Positions 26,935 to 34,077 of a stretch of DNA of 35,893 nt are shown piece by piece; the first letter of the stretch is position 1; each line of letters opens with the position of its first letter. Source of the DNA: Rhodopirellula sp. (lineage in GTDB: Bacteria; Planctomycetota; Planctomycetia; Pirellulales; Thermoguttaceae); contig JAAYEH010000365.1 of the NCBI GenBank assembly GCA_012728855.1, forward strand, positions 1-35,893, read 5' to 3'. The notes beneath the pieces are model-generated. The model had not been told where the DNA came from. It ran no database searches and saw nothing but the letters and a program-made list of their open reading frames with translations. The translations under genes were made by a program, and so were the position numbers.

Positions 26935-27123
26935 CGCGGAAGATGCTGTCGACAAAAACGTGAAGGTGCCCATTATCTGCCTGTTGACACGAACGCCCCC
27001 GTGCAATTGCTGCGGCTCAGAGACGGCCGGATTGTGCTGGATTGGAACAATTGCACCTTCGGCAACCTTCCGGGTTACCGTTCAAGGTATCTGTACAACC
27101 ATGACTTTCGCCGACGTCTATGA
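26935..27123 (+). pseudogene. Stump of a sialidase-like gene
   Basis: A plus-strand frame reads VDTNAPVQLLRLRDGRIVL, DWNNCTFGNLPGYRSR, YLYNHDFRRRL and a TGA at 27121-27123. SPASLVRLPDSRIVLFWNNC in the intact gene at 29460-31172 aligns with it, so this is an internal piece of a related gene. No start, and neither the front nor the last blades are present. It overlaps the tail of the converging minus-strand gene by a few bases. Confidence 0.55.
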
Positions 27124-28086
27124 TTCGAGTGCGTAGAGGCTGGTGCTCACCGATCGATAGACTATCCCGGAGTAATGGTCCGTTTCAAAGAGCTTCCGGA
27201 GGTTCTCAGCCGGGATGGGCGGCTCCCAGCCGGTGTAGAGCCGGTTCTCGATTTGCCCGACCTGGTCCGCGGTGAGAGGAACGTTGGCGCGGTTCGAGTC
27301 CTGGAATGTGCTGGCGGAGAGGATCGACGTGGGGCGTTCCAGAAAACAACGCGTTTTGTCAAGACTGTGGTAGTCGAGGTAACCCCATTGGAAATCGTCG
27401 TAAGGAAGGCTTGCTCCCGCTCGAATCTTTTCGGGATCCAGGAGAAGCACGGGGCCGGTCTCCACGCGGAAGGTATCGTTGTCGTTGCCATCGGCCCACT
27501 TCACGGGGTACTCGATGGCAAAGCCGCGGGAACCGTCGCTGCCAAGGAACTCCGTCCGCGCGACAACCGCGTTCCAGGCCCGCAGCGCGGCTTTCATCTC
27601 CGACCCCGAGCCGAGTGATCGCGCCGGTCGGCGATCCAGATGCCAACCCGTGGAGACGAACTGATCCAAACCGATGTGCGAGGGATTGCGGTCGTACGAT
27701 GACGTATGCACGCGCTTGATGTAGATACGATCCTTGGAGAAGATCATCCAGAAGTCATAGCCCGGGCTCAGGGGACCCGTGGACGGATCGCCCCACAGGC
27801 CGGTCTGCGTCCGCACGCTCATCACGTATTCATCCGAAAGCCCCTTCTTGCGGTCAAAGACCTCCAGCCGGCACTCGATCTGGATCCGTACCCAGATCGG
27901 AGTGCTCGTCGGCACATAGTGGATGAACGACCGCGCGAAATCGATGGCCGTGGGCTGCCCGGCCGGTGCCTGCGAGCTGGCCGGCTCCGCGCCGGGCGCG
28001 GACGCAGAGATCAGGGAGACTGCCAACGGGCTGGCGGAAATCGCGGATAGGAAGCTACGTCGGTTGGGTTGGAGTGGGAGAGTCAT
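27118..28086 (-). CDS. Tat-type hypothetical protein, paralogue of the next gene
   Basis: 322 residues, start ATG 28086 with only a weak upstream GGAT. The N-terminus (NRRSFLSAISASPLAVSLIS) is a twin-arginine-like signal peptide. The mature part begins DFARSFIHYVPTSTPIWVRI, QIECRLEVFDRKKG, which aligns with DYSRSFIFGTAPFNNVRFWV and ESRTTIFDDQGG in the protein encoded at 28188-29027. The two are diverged tandem paralogues. Further segments (PGYDFWMIFSKDRIYIKR, FRVETGPVLLLDPEKI, QDSNRANVPLTADQVGQIEN) do not point to a known enzyme. Fold and function unknown. Placement between sialidase-like genes suggests an extracytoplasmic role in the same process. Confidence 0.72.
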   Translation of the reverse strand: MTLPLQPNRRSFLSAISASPLAVSLISASAPGAEPASSQAPAGQPTAIDFARSFIHYVPTSTPIWVRIQIECRLEVFDRKKGLSDEYVMSVRTQTGLWGDPSTGPLSPGYDFWMIFSKDRIYIKRVHTSSYDRNPSHIGLDQFVSTGWHLDRRPARSLGSGSEMKAALRAWNAVVARTEFLGSDGSRGFAIEYPVKWADGNDNDTFRVETGPVLLLDPEKIRAGASLPYDDFQWGYLDYHSLDKTRCFLERPTSILSASTFQDSNRANVPLTADQVGQIENRLYTGWEPPIPAENLRKLFETDHYSGIVYRSVSTSLYALES

Positions 28087-28187
28087 AGATCCATACCAGG
28101 GCCGCTTTCTGCTGACCTACAGCGACGACCTTACGGAGAGTTGCCTTTGCGCGGTTTGATCGACAGTGGTTAACGGGGAAATAGGGT

Positions 28188-29027
28188 TCACATCTTCCCC
28201 ACCGCAAGCACCACGTTCTTAGCCGGCAGGCTGAACGGCGACGAGAAGTGGTAGACCTTGTACTTCTCCTGGCCGTCTTCGATGATCGGCGTCGGCTGCT
28301 CGATGATGAAGTCGGCGAAATGCGGCGCGTTGAAGACGATGAAAGCGATGCTCAGGCAGTCGATCTGCGGGTCGCATCGTTTGGCGAGGTCGGGGAAGGC
28401 GATTGGGCCGGTATCGACCTGGTACATGTTCTTGTCCAGGCTGATGTTCATTGTCTTCGAGGGGCATTCGATCACGGCGCGCAGCCCGGTTTGCTCGTTG
28501 CGGATTTCGGTCTGCGTCACCAGCGGCAGTCCGGCGGCCGTAGCATCACGGATCTTCTCGAACGTGTCCAAGGGCGTGACTTCGGCCACGTCGTGGAGGA
28601 GCATCCTCGGCTCGCCCCAGACTTCCTCCGCCTTGCGGGTGGTCCGATGCCTGTCGCTGATTTGCGCGGGGCGGCGGAAGATCAGCCAGTAGCCGCCGCC
28701 GAGAATCGGCAGGAAATCATAGTTGTCGGCCAGGAAAAGGTCCTTCTCACCGAATGTGTTTTCGCTTTTGCACGAGGCACATTGGTAGTAGACGGTCGAC
28801 GTGCCCCCCTGGTCGTCAAAGATGGTCGTGCGGCTCTCGACCCAAAACCGCACATTATTGAAAGGGGCCGTCCCGAAGATGAACGAGCGGCTGTAATCGA
28901 GACAATTGGTGCCTGCGGCCGACTCACCGGCCAGAGCGGGACCGTTCGAAAGGGTACTTCCTGCCAAGCAGGAACCGGCCAGTGCGGCGGCACCGGTTTG
29001 CAGGAACTTCCGTCGTGTACGCGTCAT
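28188..29027 (-). CDS. Tat-exported hypothetical protein (279 aa)
   Basis: ATG at 29027 with AGGAGA ~7 nt upstream. Strong twin-arginine signal TRRKFLQTGAAALAGSCLAG. The mature part: DYSRSFIFGTAPFNNVRFWV, YYQCASCKSENTFGEKDLF (three cysteines, CASC), NYDFLPILGGGYWLIFRRP, MYQVDTGPIAFPDLAKRCD, HFADFIIEQPTPIIEDGQEK. The pattern TGP(V/I)..PD.. and the SF...V opening are shared with the protein encoded 101 bp downstream. I do not recognise the family. The CASC pair could bind a metal or form a disulfide. The two genes are probably one transcript. Confidence 0.74.
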   Translation of the reverse strand: MTRTRRKFLQTGAAALAGSCLAGSTLSNGPALAGESAAGTNCLDYSRSFIFGTAPFNNVRFWVESRTTIFDDQGGTSTVYYQCASCKSENTFGEKDLFLADNYDFLPILGGGYWLIFRRPAQISDRHRTTRKAEEVWGEPRMLLHDVAEVTPLDTFEKIRDATAAGLPLVTQTEIRNEQTGLRAVIECPSKTMNISLDKNMYQVDTGPIAFPDLAKRCDPQIDCLSIAFIVFNAPHFADFIIEQPTPIIEDGQEKYKVYHFSSPFSLPAKNVVLAVGKM

Positions 29028-29079
29028 GGTCAGGTCTCCTCGTTTAGTGGTGTTCCAGGTTTACGCTCCACGTCGAATC

Positions 29080-29249
29080 TTAATTCGCCGGCGAGCATTC
29101 GTTGCCGCGGCGAACCATGCCGGAAGCCGTGTAGAGCCATTCTGTCCTTTCTGAAGCGGGATAAATAGTTCCCGGCTGATCCGAGTCCATCGGATCCCGT
29201 CGCGGCTGGCCAGTTGGATGTTGGTAATGCCATCATTGGGAAACTTGCC
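29080..29249 (-). pseudogene. Fragment of a GH32/43-like gene with frameshift
   Basis: Minus strand: GKFPNDGITNIQLASRDGIR then WTRISRELFIPLQKG in one frame, continuing in another frame as EWLYTASGMVRRGNEC before a stop. This is a recognisable piece of the GH32/43-like family also seen at 21996 (PNDGI..IQLA.SRDGI.W, followed by a G.VRRG.E segment). Both ends are missing and at least one frameshift is needed. The surrounding 29028-29459 contains no complete gene. Confidence 0.55.
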
Positions 29250-29368
29250 GGGCGGCGGATCGGATCAGGCACCATCTAAACTCGCCGGGCGGCACATGTC
29301 AAGGAGGTACTTGAGGGCTGTCTTCCAGTGCGGAACCACCCCGCAGAGATGCTCAAGCCGCCGAAACC

Positions 29369-29391
29369 GCCTCGCCGACTTGCGGCGAGGC
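29369..29391. repeat. Strong stem-loop upstream of the 570-aa sialidase gene
   Basis: GCCTCGCCG (29369-29377), loop ACTTG, CGGCGAGGC (29383-29391): a perfect 9-bp GC stem. There is no T-run on the plus side, so it is not a typical terminator for that direction. Possible roles are mRNA 5' structure of the downstream gene or the end of the decayed minus-strand gene. Confidence 0.5.
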
Positions 29392-29459
29392 ACGCGATTG
29401 ACGCAGAATAGATCACCAGTGTCCCATCTGCTGCCGGAAACGACAACTGGGAGATTGCG

Positions 29460-31172
29460 ATGCTGAAACTAGTTCTTGCCCGCCTCACTTGGTTTGCCAG
29501 ATTTCTTGCTTTCTTTGCTGTCACCGCCTTTTCCGCTCTGGCGGCGGGCGCGGAATCACCGCTGGTCTTGGGCGCGGCCGACGCCCCTTTTCCCGTCGGC
29601 GGCCCCGACGGAGCGGTCGACCTGGTCTTCTCGCGTCCCGTCGAACGCGGTGCCGAGATCGTTCGGAAGCGAACCGAAGACAACGGCCGGAGCTGGTCGG
29701 AACCCAAGGCATTGGGCCTAACGGTCCCGGCCAACTTCGAAGCACCGCTCGCCTTGCGGACACGCGACGGCGAGTTGCAGCTTTTTTGGATGGTGGCCCG
29801 AGGCGGCCGAAGTGCTCCAGCCGTGGACTATTTCATCGATATCTGGCAGGCATGCTCGTTCGAGTCGCAGACAAAGTGGAGCAAGCCGCAACGGATCTTT
29901 GAAGGCTATGTCGGTTCCATCAACGGCATGACCGAGCTGCAAAGCGGCCGGATCGTCCTGCCTTTCGCGTATTGGGTGGCTGGGGCGGCCGAAGCGCCGC
30001 CCACCGGATGCAACATCACCACGGTACTTTACAGTGACGACCGGGGTACCACCTGGAAGCTCTCGCCGGCGAGACTCACTGCGCCCTGCTACGAGAACTA
30101 TAACGGCGCCAACTACGGTGCGGTGGAACCAAGCATTCTCGAACTGGAAAAGGGCCAGGTTTGGATGCTCATTCGCACGCAAACCGGCCGGCTGTACGAA
30201 TCGTTCTCGACCGACGGATCGGAGTGGTCCCAGCCGAAACCGAGTCGCTTCCACTCCTCCGATTCGCCCGCCTCGCTGGTGCGACTGCCGGACAGCCGCA
30301 TCGTCCTCTTCTGGAACAACTGCGAAAACACGTCACGGATCGATGGGGCCGGCGTCTACACGAACCGCGATGCGCTGCACGCCGCCATTTCCCGCGACCG
30401 GGGCCGCACTTGGCAAGGTTACCGAGAGGTCTACCGAGATCCGTTGCGGAACGAGTCGCCACCCAAGACGGGCGATCGCGGTGTCGCCTATCCCTACGCC
30501 GCGGCAGCGAGCAGCGGCAAAGTCGTGCTGGTGACCGGCCAGGGTCAAGGCCGGCGAAAATGCCTGCTGGTTGATCCGGATTGGCTGGAGGAAACCCGCG
30601 CCAAGGATGATTTCTCGCAAGGGCTCGACGGTTGGTGCGTGTTCAAGGCGTTTGGCCCGGCCGTGTACTGGTGGCGCGATCGAATACAAGGGCCTCATTT
30701 GGTCGATCATCCCGAAAAACCTGGAACCAAGGTACTACACGTGCGGCGTCTCGACGATAAAGACGGCGACGGCGCCGTGTGGAACTTCCCGCTCGGCCGC
30801 CGGGGACAAGTGGCCATCAGACTGTGTCTTGCGCCCGGTTTCGGCGGTGGATCTCTGGCACTTGCCGACCGTTTTATCCAACCGACCGACGCCTCGGGCG
30901 AGAAACAGTCTGTCTTCACGCTGCCTATCCCGGCTTCCGGCCGCCTGGCGGAAGGCGCCGGACTCGAGCCGAGTCGCTGGCATACCCTCCGCATGGTCTG
31001 GGATCTCGACCAGGGTCAGTGCAACGTTCTGATCGACGAGCAGCAGGCCGGCACTCTGGCCACGTCGGCCGACGGCAGTTCCGGCCTATGTTACCTGCGG
31101 CTGCGCAGCACCGCCTTGGCACAGGATCCTGCCGGTTTCTTCGTCGAGTCGGTGGAAGCTGAAGTGCGTTGA
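29460..31172 (+). CDS. Secreted sialidase-like protein with C-terminal lectin-type domain (570 aa)
   Basis: ATG at 29460 with GGGAG 6 nt upstream; signal peptide FLAFFAVTAFSALAAGA. Residues ~35-390 form the sialidase fold with four Asp boxes: TEDNGRSWSEP, SDDRGTTWKLS, STDGSEWSQP and SRDRGRTWQGY, plus EPSILELEKGQVWMLIRTQT and PASLVRLPDSRIVLFWNNC, where the glutamate and arginine typical of exo-sialidases could lie. Residues ~395-570 (DDFSQGLDGWCVFKAFGP, GAVWNFPLGRRGQVAIRLCL, WHTLRMVWDLDQGQCNVLID) look like a concanavalin/LamG-type sandwich. It is the best candidate in the window for a true extracellular sialidase. It is convergent with the DapA/NanA-family gene, whose end lies 5 bp away. Confidence 0.85.
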   Translation: MLKLVLARLTWFARFLAFFAVTAFSALAAGAESPLVLGAADAPFPVGGPDGAVDLVFSRPVERGAEIVRKRTEDNGRSWSEPKALGLTVPANFEAPLALRTRDGELQLFWMVARGGRSAPAVDYFIDIWQACSFESQTKWSKPQRIFEGYVGSINGMTELQSGRIVLPFAYWVAGAAEAPPTGCNITTVLYSDDRGTTWKLSPARLTAPCYENYNGANYGAVEPSILELEKGQVWMLIRTQTGRLYESFSTDGSEWSQPKPSRFHSSDSPASLVRLPDSRIVLFWNNCENTSRIDGAGVYTNRDALHAAISRDRGRTWQGYREVYRDPLRNESPPKTGDRGVAYPYAAAASSGKVVLVTGQGQGRRKCLLVDPDWLEETRAKDDFSQGLDGWCVFKAFGPAVYWWRDRIQGPHLVDHPEKPGTKVLHVRRLDDKDGDGAVWNFPLGRRGQVAIRLCLAPGFGGGSLALADRFIQPTDASGEKQSVFTLPIPASGRLAEGAGLEPSRWHTLRMVWDLDQGQCNVLIDEQQAGTLATSADGSSGLCYLRLRSTALAQDPAGFFVESVEAEVR

Positions 31173-31177
31173 ACGAA

Positions 31178-31903
31178 CTAAAGGATCCGCAGCGTCTTCA
31201 AGAATTCGTTCAACTGCTCCATCTGCTGGTCACTCAATGAGTGGTAGGGCGCGCGGCGCCAGCGGCCGGCCTGGCCGGTCAGTTCCAGGATGCCGTGAAG
31301 GGCGGCGTCAAAACTCCCCTCGACGACGACGAGATGGTCGAACAGCGGCATATCGTAGTCGCGGATCACCGCCGTCGCGGCATCCAGGTCGCCCCGCTCG
31401 ATGGCCTGCCAGTACTGCCAGGCGATTGCAGGCCTGAACGAAATGAAGGTGGACAGGTACCCGTCGACGCCATAAGGAACCATGTTCATGTGGTTCTGTT
31501 TCTGGCCGCCCGCCGACAAGACCCAGCGGTCGCCGACCTCAAGACATAGCCTGCGGATGAACTCCCCGCAGACGTCATCCTTGACAGCCACGACACCGGG
31601 CACCTCCTTGACGAGTCGATTGACCAGATCCAGGCCAAACTGGTCGCCACGCTTTCCCAGGTAGTTCGTTACGAGCATCACGGGAATGTATTCGGCGACG
31701 GCGGCGTAGTGCGCCACGAGCGTGTCGAGCGTGGTCGAGGCGGCCCAGTCGGGCGGAAGGACCATGAGCATGTCGGCTCCGACTTCGACACAGTACCTGG
31801 CAAACGCCACTTCCTTGCCGGTCCACCACTGCTTATCGGCGGCGACGACGAACGCTGGGACCGGGACGAGAATCGCCATCAGTTTCGGTACGGAGGACGC
31901 CAT
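31178..31903 (-). pseudogene. 5'-truncated DapA/NanA-family (dihydrodipicolinate synthase/N-acetylneuraminate lyase) gene
   Basis: 241 residues where the family has ~295-310. The N-terminal ~65 residues with the first strands and the GTTGE-type motif are absent, and an in-frame TAG stands 18 nt before the ATG. Family features kept: VEVGADMLMVLPPDWA, the Schiff-base lysine context GVVAVKDDV, and the glycine loop SAGGQ. The catalytic tyrosine context (normally PVMLYNxP) reads PVMLVTNYLG, so the tyrosine also seems lost. Known members cleave or form pyruvate adducts (sialic acid lyase or lysine synthesis). Near sialidase-like genes a lyase for sialic acid or another keto-sugar acid would fit, but this copy is probably inactive. 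Confidence 0.7.
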
Positions 31904-32212
31904 CAGGTGGAGTCGCGTCTAGTTCTTGTTTCCTTCCCCTCCTTTCCCCGTGTTCTCCTTCTCATTCGTGTCCTTCGGTCAAGAATGAATCAAGACGGTC
32001 TTCTTCACGGTCTACTTCTCCCTTTTCCGGCCTCCGACGCATGGGTCAGCGGGCTTCGGAACGGTCGGAATAGGTGGGTTTGGCTGAGCGTAGCGGTGGA
32101 GCGGAAGCAAGAGATGCGAGCGTGGACGGAAGGGACCGACTGGCGGTAGACTGAACGAGGGACTCGGCGGAGGCCGAGAGGGCGGCCGAGCGTCGGCGAC
32201 CGAAACAAAGGT
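31904..32212. other. Intergenic stretch before the IS21-like remnant
   Basis: A pyrimidine-rich tract on the plus strand (~31925-31976) is followed by GC-rich sequence with no convincing ORF. The left end of the IS21-like element may lie here, but I cannot identify its TG...CA tip. Confidence 0.3.
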
Positions 32213-32243
32213 GCCCGAAGGACTACAACACAGTCCTTCGGGC
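32213..32243 (+). promoter_or_regulatory. Perfect 12-bp stem-loop in the leader of the zinc-finger gene
   Basis: GCCCGAAGGACT (32213-32224), 7-nt loop, AGTCCTTCGGGC (32232-32243). There is no T-run after it. It immediately precedes a second hairpin that buries the start codon, so both probably belong to one structured leader. It also argues against using the GTG at 32211 as start. Confidence 0.65.
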
Positions 32244-32244
32244 G

Positions 32245-32274
32245 GTCCCAAGGGAGTGACAGCTCCCATGGGAC
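32245..32274 (+). promoter_or_regulatory. Start-codon-sequestering hairpin
   Basis: GTCCCA (32245-32250) pairs with TGGGAC (32269-32274); inside, GGGAG (32252-32256) pairs with CTCCC (32263-32267), with one A/A mismatch and a 6-nt loop TGACAG. The inner arm GGGAG is the only Shine-Dalgarno-like sequence, and AUG 32268-32270 lies in the stem. Such a structure would hold translation down, as in transposase genes protected from read-through expression. Confidence 0.5.
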
Positions 32275-33011
32275 AAGAACAGCATAGCTCTTCAGCGAAA
32301 TCTTCGCAAAAAGCGAGCCGGTTTCCACTGCGGCCGTGCCTCCGCAAGGGTTGCCGACGCACTTTCGTGCCGGGCCATTGGAACCAGCGCTATTGCCGTG
32401 AGCCGGACTGCCTCCGCGAGCTACACCGTTGGCAGGCGGCGAAGCGGCAGCGTCGTCACCGGCGCCATCCGGAGAACCGCCGGCAACATGCGGAGGCCGA
32501 ACGATCTCGCCGCAAACGCCAACGCGAAGAGCCACGCGTCGCGATTGCCGAAAGCTCCCCTCCTCCCCCCGCTCCAGACCAGGACCAGGATCCCGCGCCG
32601 CGCGCGTGGTCACGCGGTGAGGCCTATTCCGAGAATTTTTGCGACCGCCCGGGTTGCTACGAGCCGGTGCGTCCTTCCTGCCGTATTCCGGCCCGTTACT
32701 GCGGCGACTCGTGCCGCCAAGTCATGGATCGCGTGCGCGAGCGGGAACGCAAGTACAAGCGGCGCAAGGGCATGACGGCCGCCGCCTGGCCAGCCGACGA
32801 ACACGGCCGCGTCAGGCAGGACCGAAGACAGACGGCCGGCAGCACGGCAACAGGCGAGCCTCGCGCAACCTCGCACGGCCGCCGGAAGGCTGTCCGGGGT
32901 CATCGACCTTCTCCGGAAGCGAGGATACCTTTCCACGAAACCCATCCAGAGACGCCTGATGATCGAGAAACGTCTGCTGGCCACCGACCGCGTGCGCCGC
33001 CCTCCGCTTGA
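32268..33011 (+). CDS. Arginine-rich protein with two treble-clef-like zinc motifs (IS-linked)
   Basis: 247 residues from ATG 32268. Two similar cysteine clusters: CLRKGC ... RYCREPDC (Cys24, 29, 43, 48) and CDRPGC ... RYCGDSC (Cys125, 130, 145, 149), each followed by an arginine/lysine-rich helix (LHRWQAAKRQRRHRRHPENR; DRVRERERKYKRRKG). This is the pattern of small planctomycete zinc-finger proteins linked to IS21-type elements. It probably binds DNA at element ends or helps the transposase; inference only. The tail after residue ~170 is low-complexity, and its last 53 nt overlap the next ORF. The next ORF's frame stays open and protein-like upstream of its ATG, so a frameshift between the two is possible. 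Confidence 0.65.
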   Translation: MGQEQHSSSAKSSQKASRFPLRPCLRKGCRRTFVPGHWNQRYCREPDCLRELHRWQAAKRQRRHRRHPENRRQHAEAERSRRKRQREEPRVAIAESSPPPPAPDQDQDPAPRAWSRGEAYSENFCDRPGCYEPVRPSCRIPARYCGDSCRQVMDRVRERERKYKRRKGMTAAAWPADEHGRVRQDRRQTAGSTATGEPRATSHGRRKAVRGHRPSPEARIPFHETHPETPDDRETSAGHRPRAPPSA

Positions 33012-33294
33012 GGGCTTTTCTTGGATCGATCGCCGCTTCTTGCGCGACTTTGCCTCCGGGCTGTCGCGCGATGCGGTGTTCTTGTACTTCTTTCTGGCCG
33101 CCATCAGCGACAAGCAGGGCTTGTCGTTCTACAGCGACGCCACCATCGCCGTGCGTCTGCGGATGAGGGAAGAGGACGTGGTCGCGGCGCGCGACGATCT
33201 GGTGGTCCACGATCTGGTGGCTTACCAGGCGCCACTGACCCAGGTGTTGTCCTTGCCAAAGCTCGGCGTGGAGCGCCGCCGTTGGGCCTGCTAA
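32959..33294 (+). CDS. IS-linked winged-helix-like protein
   Basis: 111 residues from ATG 32959. The protein-like frame continues upstream (LSGVIDLLRKRGYLSTKPIQ), so the true start or an upstream fusion is unclear. DAVFLYFFLAAISDKQGLSF then YSDATIAVRLRMREEDVVAA looks like a helix-turn-helix of replication-initiator/MarR-like type, with ARDDLVVHDLVAYQAPLTQV as the wing/next helix. It lies between the zinc-finger gene and istA, 64 bp before istA. I know of no assigned function; a regulatory or target-choice role in transposition is inferred. Confidence 0.6.
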   Translation: MIEKRLLATDRVRRPPLEGFSWIDRRFLRDFASGLSRDAVFLYFFLAAISDKQGLSFYSDATIAVRLRMREEDVVAARDDLVVHDLVAYQAPLTQVLSLPKLGVERRRWAC

Positions 33295-33358
33295 GAGCCG
33301 CCAGAGCGCGCGCAATCCAGACGCGCCGAATTGCCTTGTTCACCCCCGGAGGAAAACC

Positions 33359-34038
33359 ATGGACGTTGGATTGTGGGCGGAGATACGCCGCTTGAAGGAA
33401 GTGGAGAAGCTCTCGCAGCGGGCGATCGCTCGCCGATTGCACTGTTGCACCAAGACGGTCCAAAAAGCCTTGAGGATGAAGGAGCCGCCGACCCAGACGC
33501 CGGCCAAGCCCGGCCACAGCATTCTCGATCCCTATGGTCCTCGCATCGACACCTTGATCGGCAAGTATCCGGAACTGTCCGCCGTGCGGGTACTGGAGGA
33601 GATCTCCAAGGGAGACGATGGGTACCCGGGAGGCGTGTCGCTGGTCCGCCGCTATCTGCGTCAGATCCGGCCCGCCCGTGGACGCATCTACCAGGAGGTT
33701 TTTTATGAGCCCGGCGAGGCGATGCCGATTGGGGAGAGTGCGGACGCGTGATGATCGGCAACACCTCCCGCCGCGTCTCGGTCCTGGTGGCCACCTTGTG
33801 CTTCAGCCGCTACGGCTTCGAGTTCAGCCTCTCCCAGAAGAAGGCGGATTTCTACCGCGCGTTGGTGCATGCCCTGGACTTTTTCGGCGGCAGTCCCCGA
33901 AAGATCATCTTTGACAACCTGAAGGCCGCCGTCCTCAACGGTTCGGGGCGTCACGCCTGTTTTCATCCGGAGTTCCTGGCGTTGTGCGGCCATTTCTGTA
34001 TGGAGCCGATCGCCTGCGCGCGTCGCGATCCGGAGTCG
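33359..34038 (+). pseudogene. istA: IS21-family transposase IstA, frameshifted and 3'-truncated
   Basis: ATG 33359 with GGAGG 6 nt upstream. The N-terminal HTH (LWAEIRRLKEVEKLSQRAIA, RRLHCCTKTVQKALR) is followed by the IstA linker (IDTLIGKYPELSAVRVLEEI) and YEPGEAMP. There the frame breaks: the expected DWGE is encoded by GATTGGGGAGAG at ~33729-33740 in another frame, consistent with a one-base loss. The DDE core resumes as VMIGNTSRRVSVLVATLCFS, FFGGSPRKIIFDNLKAAV (second Asp) and ARRDPES. The family continues with KG.VE carrying the catalytic Glu. Here the sequence turns into an unrelated ThiF gene after DPES (34038). The transposase is inactive and IstB is missing. Confidence 0.85.
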
Positions 34039-34077
34039 ACCAATCCCAACCTCAGCGAACCCCTGTCGGCGATAGAA

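Larger units (their letters stand above)
32213..34038 (+). mobile_element. IS21-like element remnant with planctomycete accessory genes
   Basis: It comprises a hairpin leader, a zinc-finger protein, an HTH-like protein and a frameshifted istA that stops at ~34038. istB is absent and the right end is missing; the istA reading frame runs directly into a ThiF gene. The left boundary is uncertain. Zinc-finger/HTH genes before istA are, to my memory, a recurrent planctomycete arrangement, not verified here. Confidence 0.6.

Noticed and set aside
32211..32267. GTG 32211 as start of the zinc-finger protein
   Set aside because: It would place translation through the 12-bp stem-loop and adds a peptide (PEGLQHSPSGGPKGVTAP) with no conserved look. 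ATG 32268 is better.
32005..32613. 202-codon minus-strand ORF opposite the zinc-finger gene
   Set aside because: No family pattern. The plus strand shows two conserved cysteine clusters and a structured leader.
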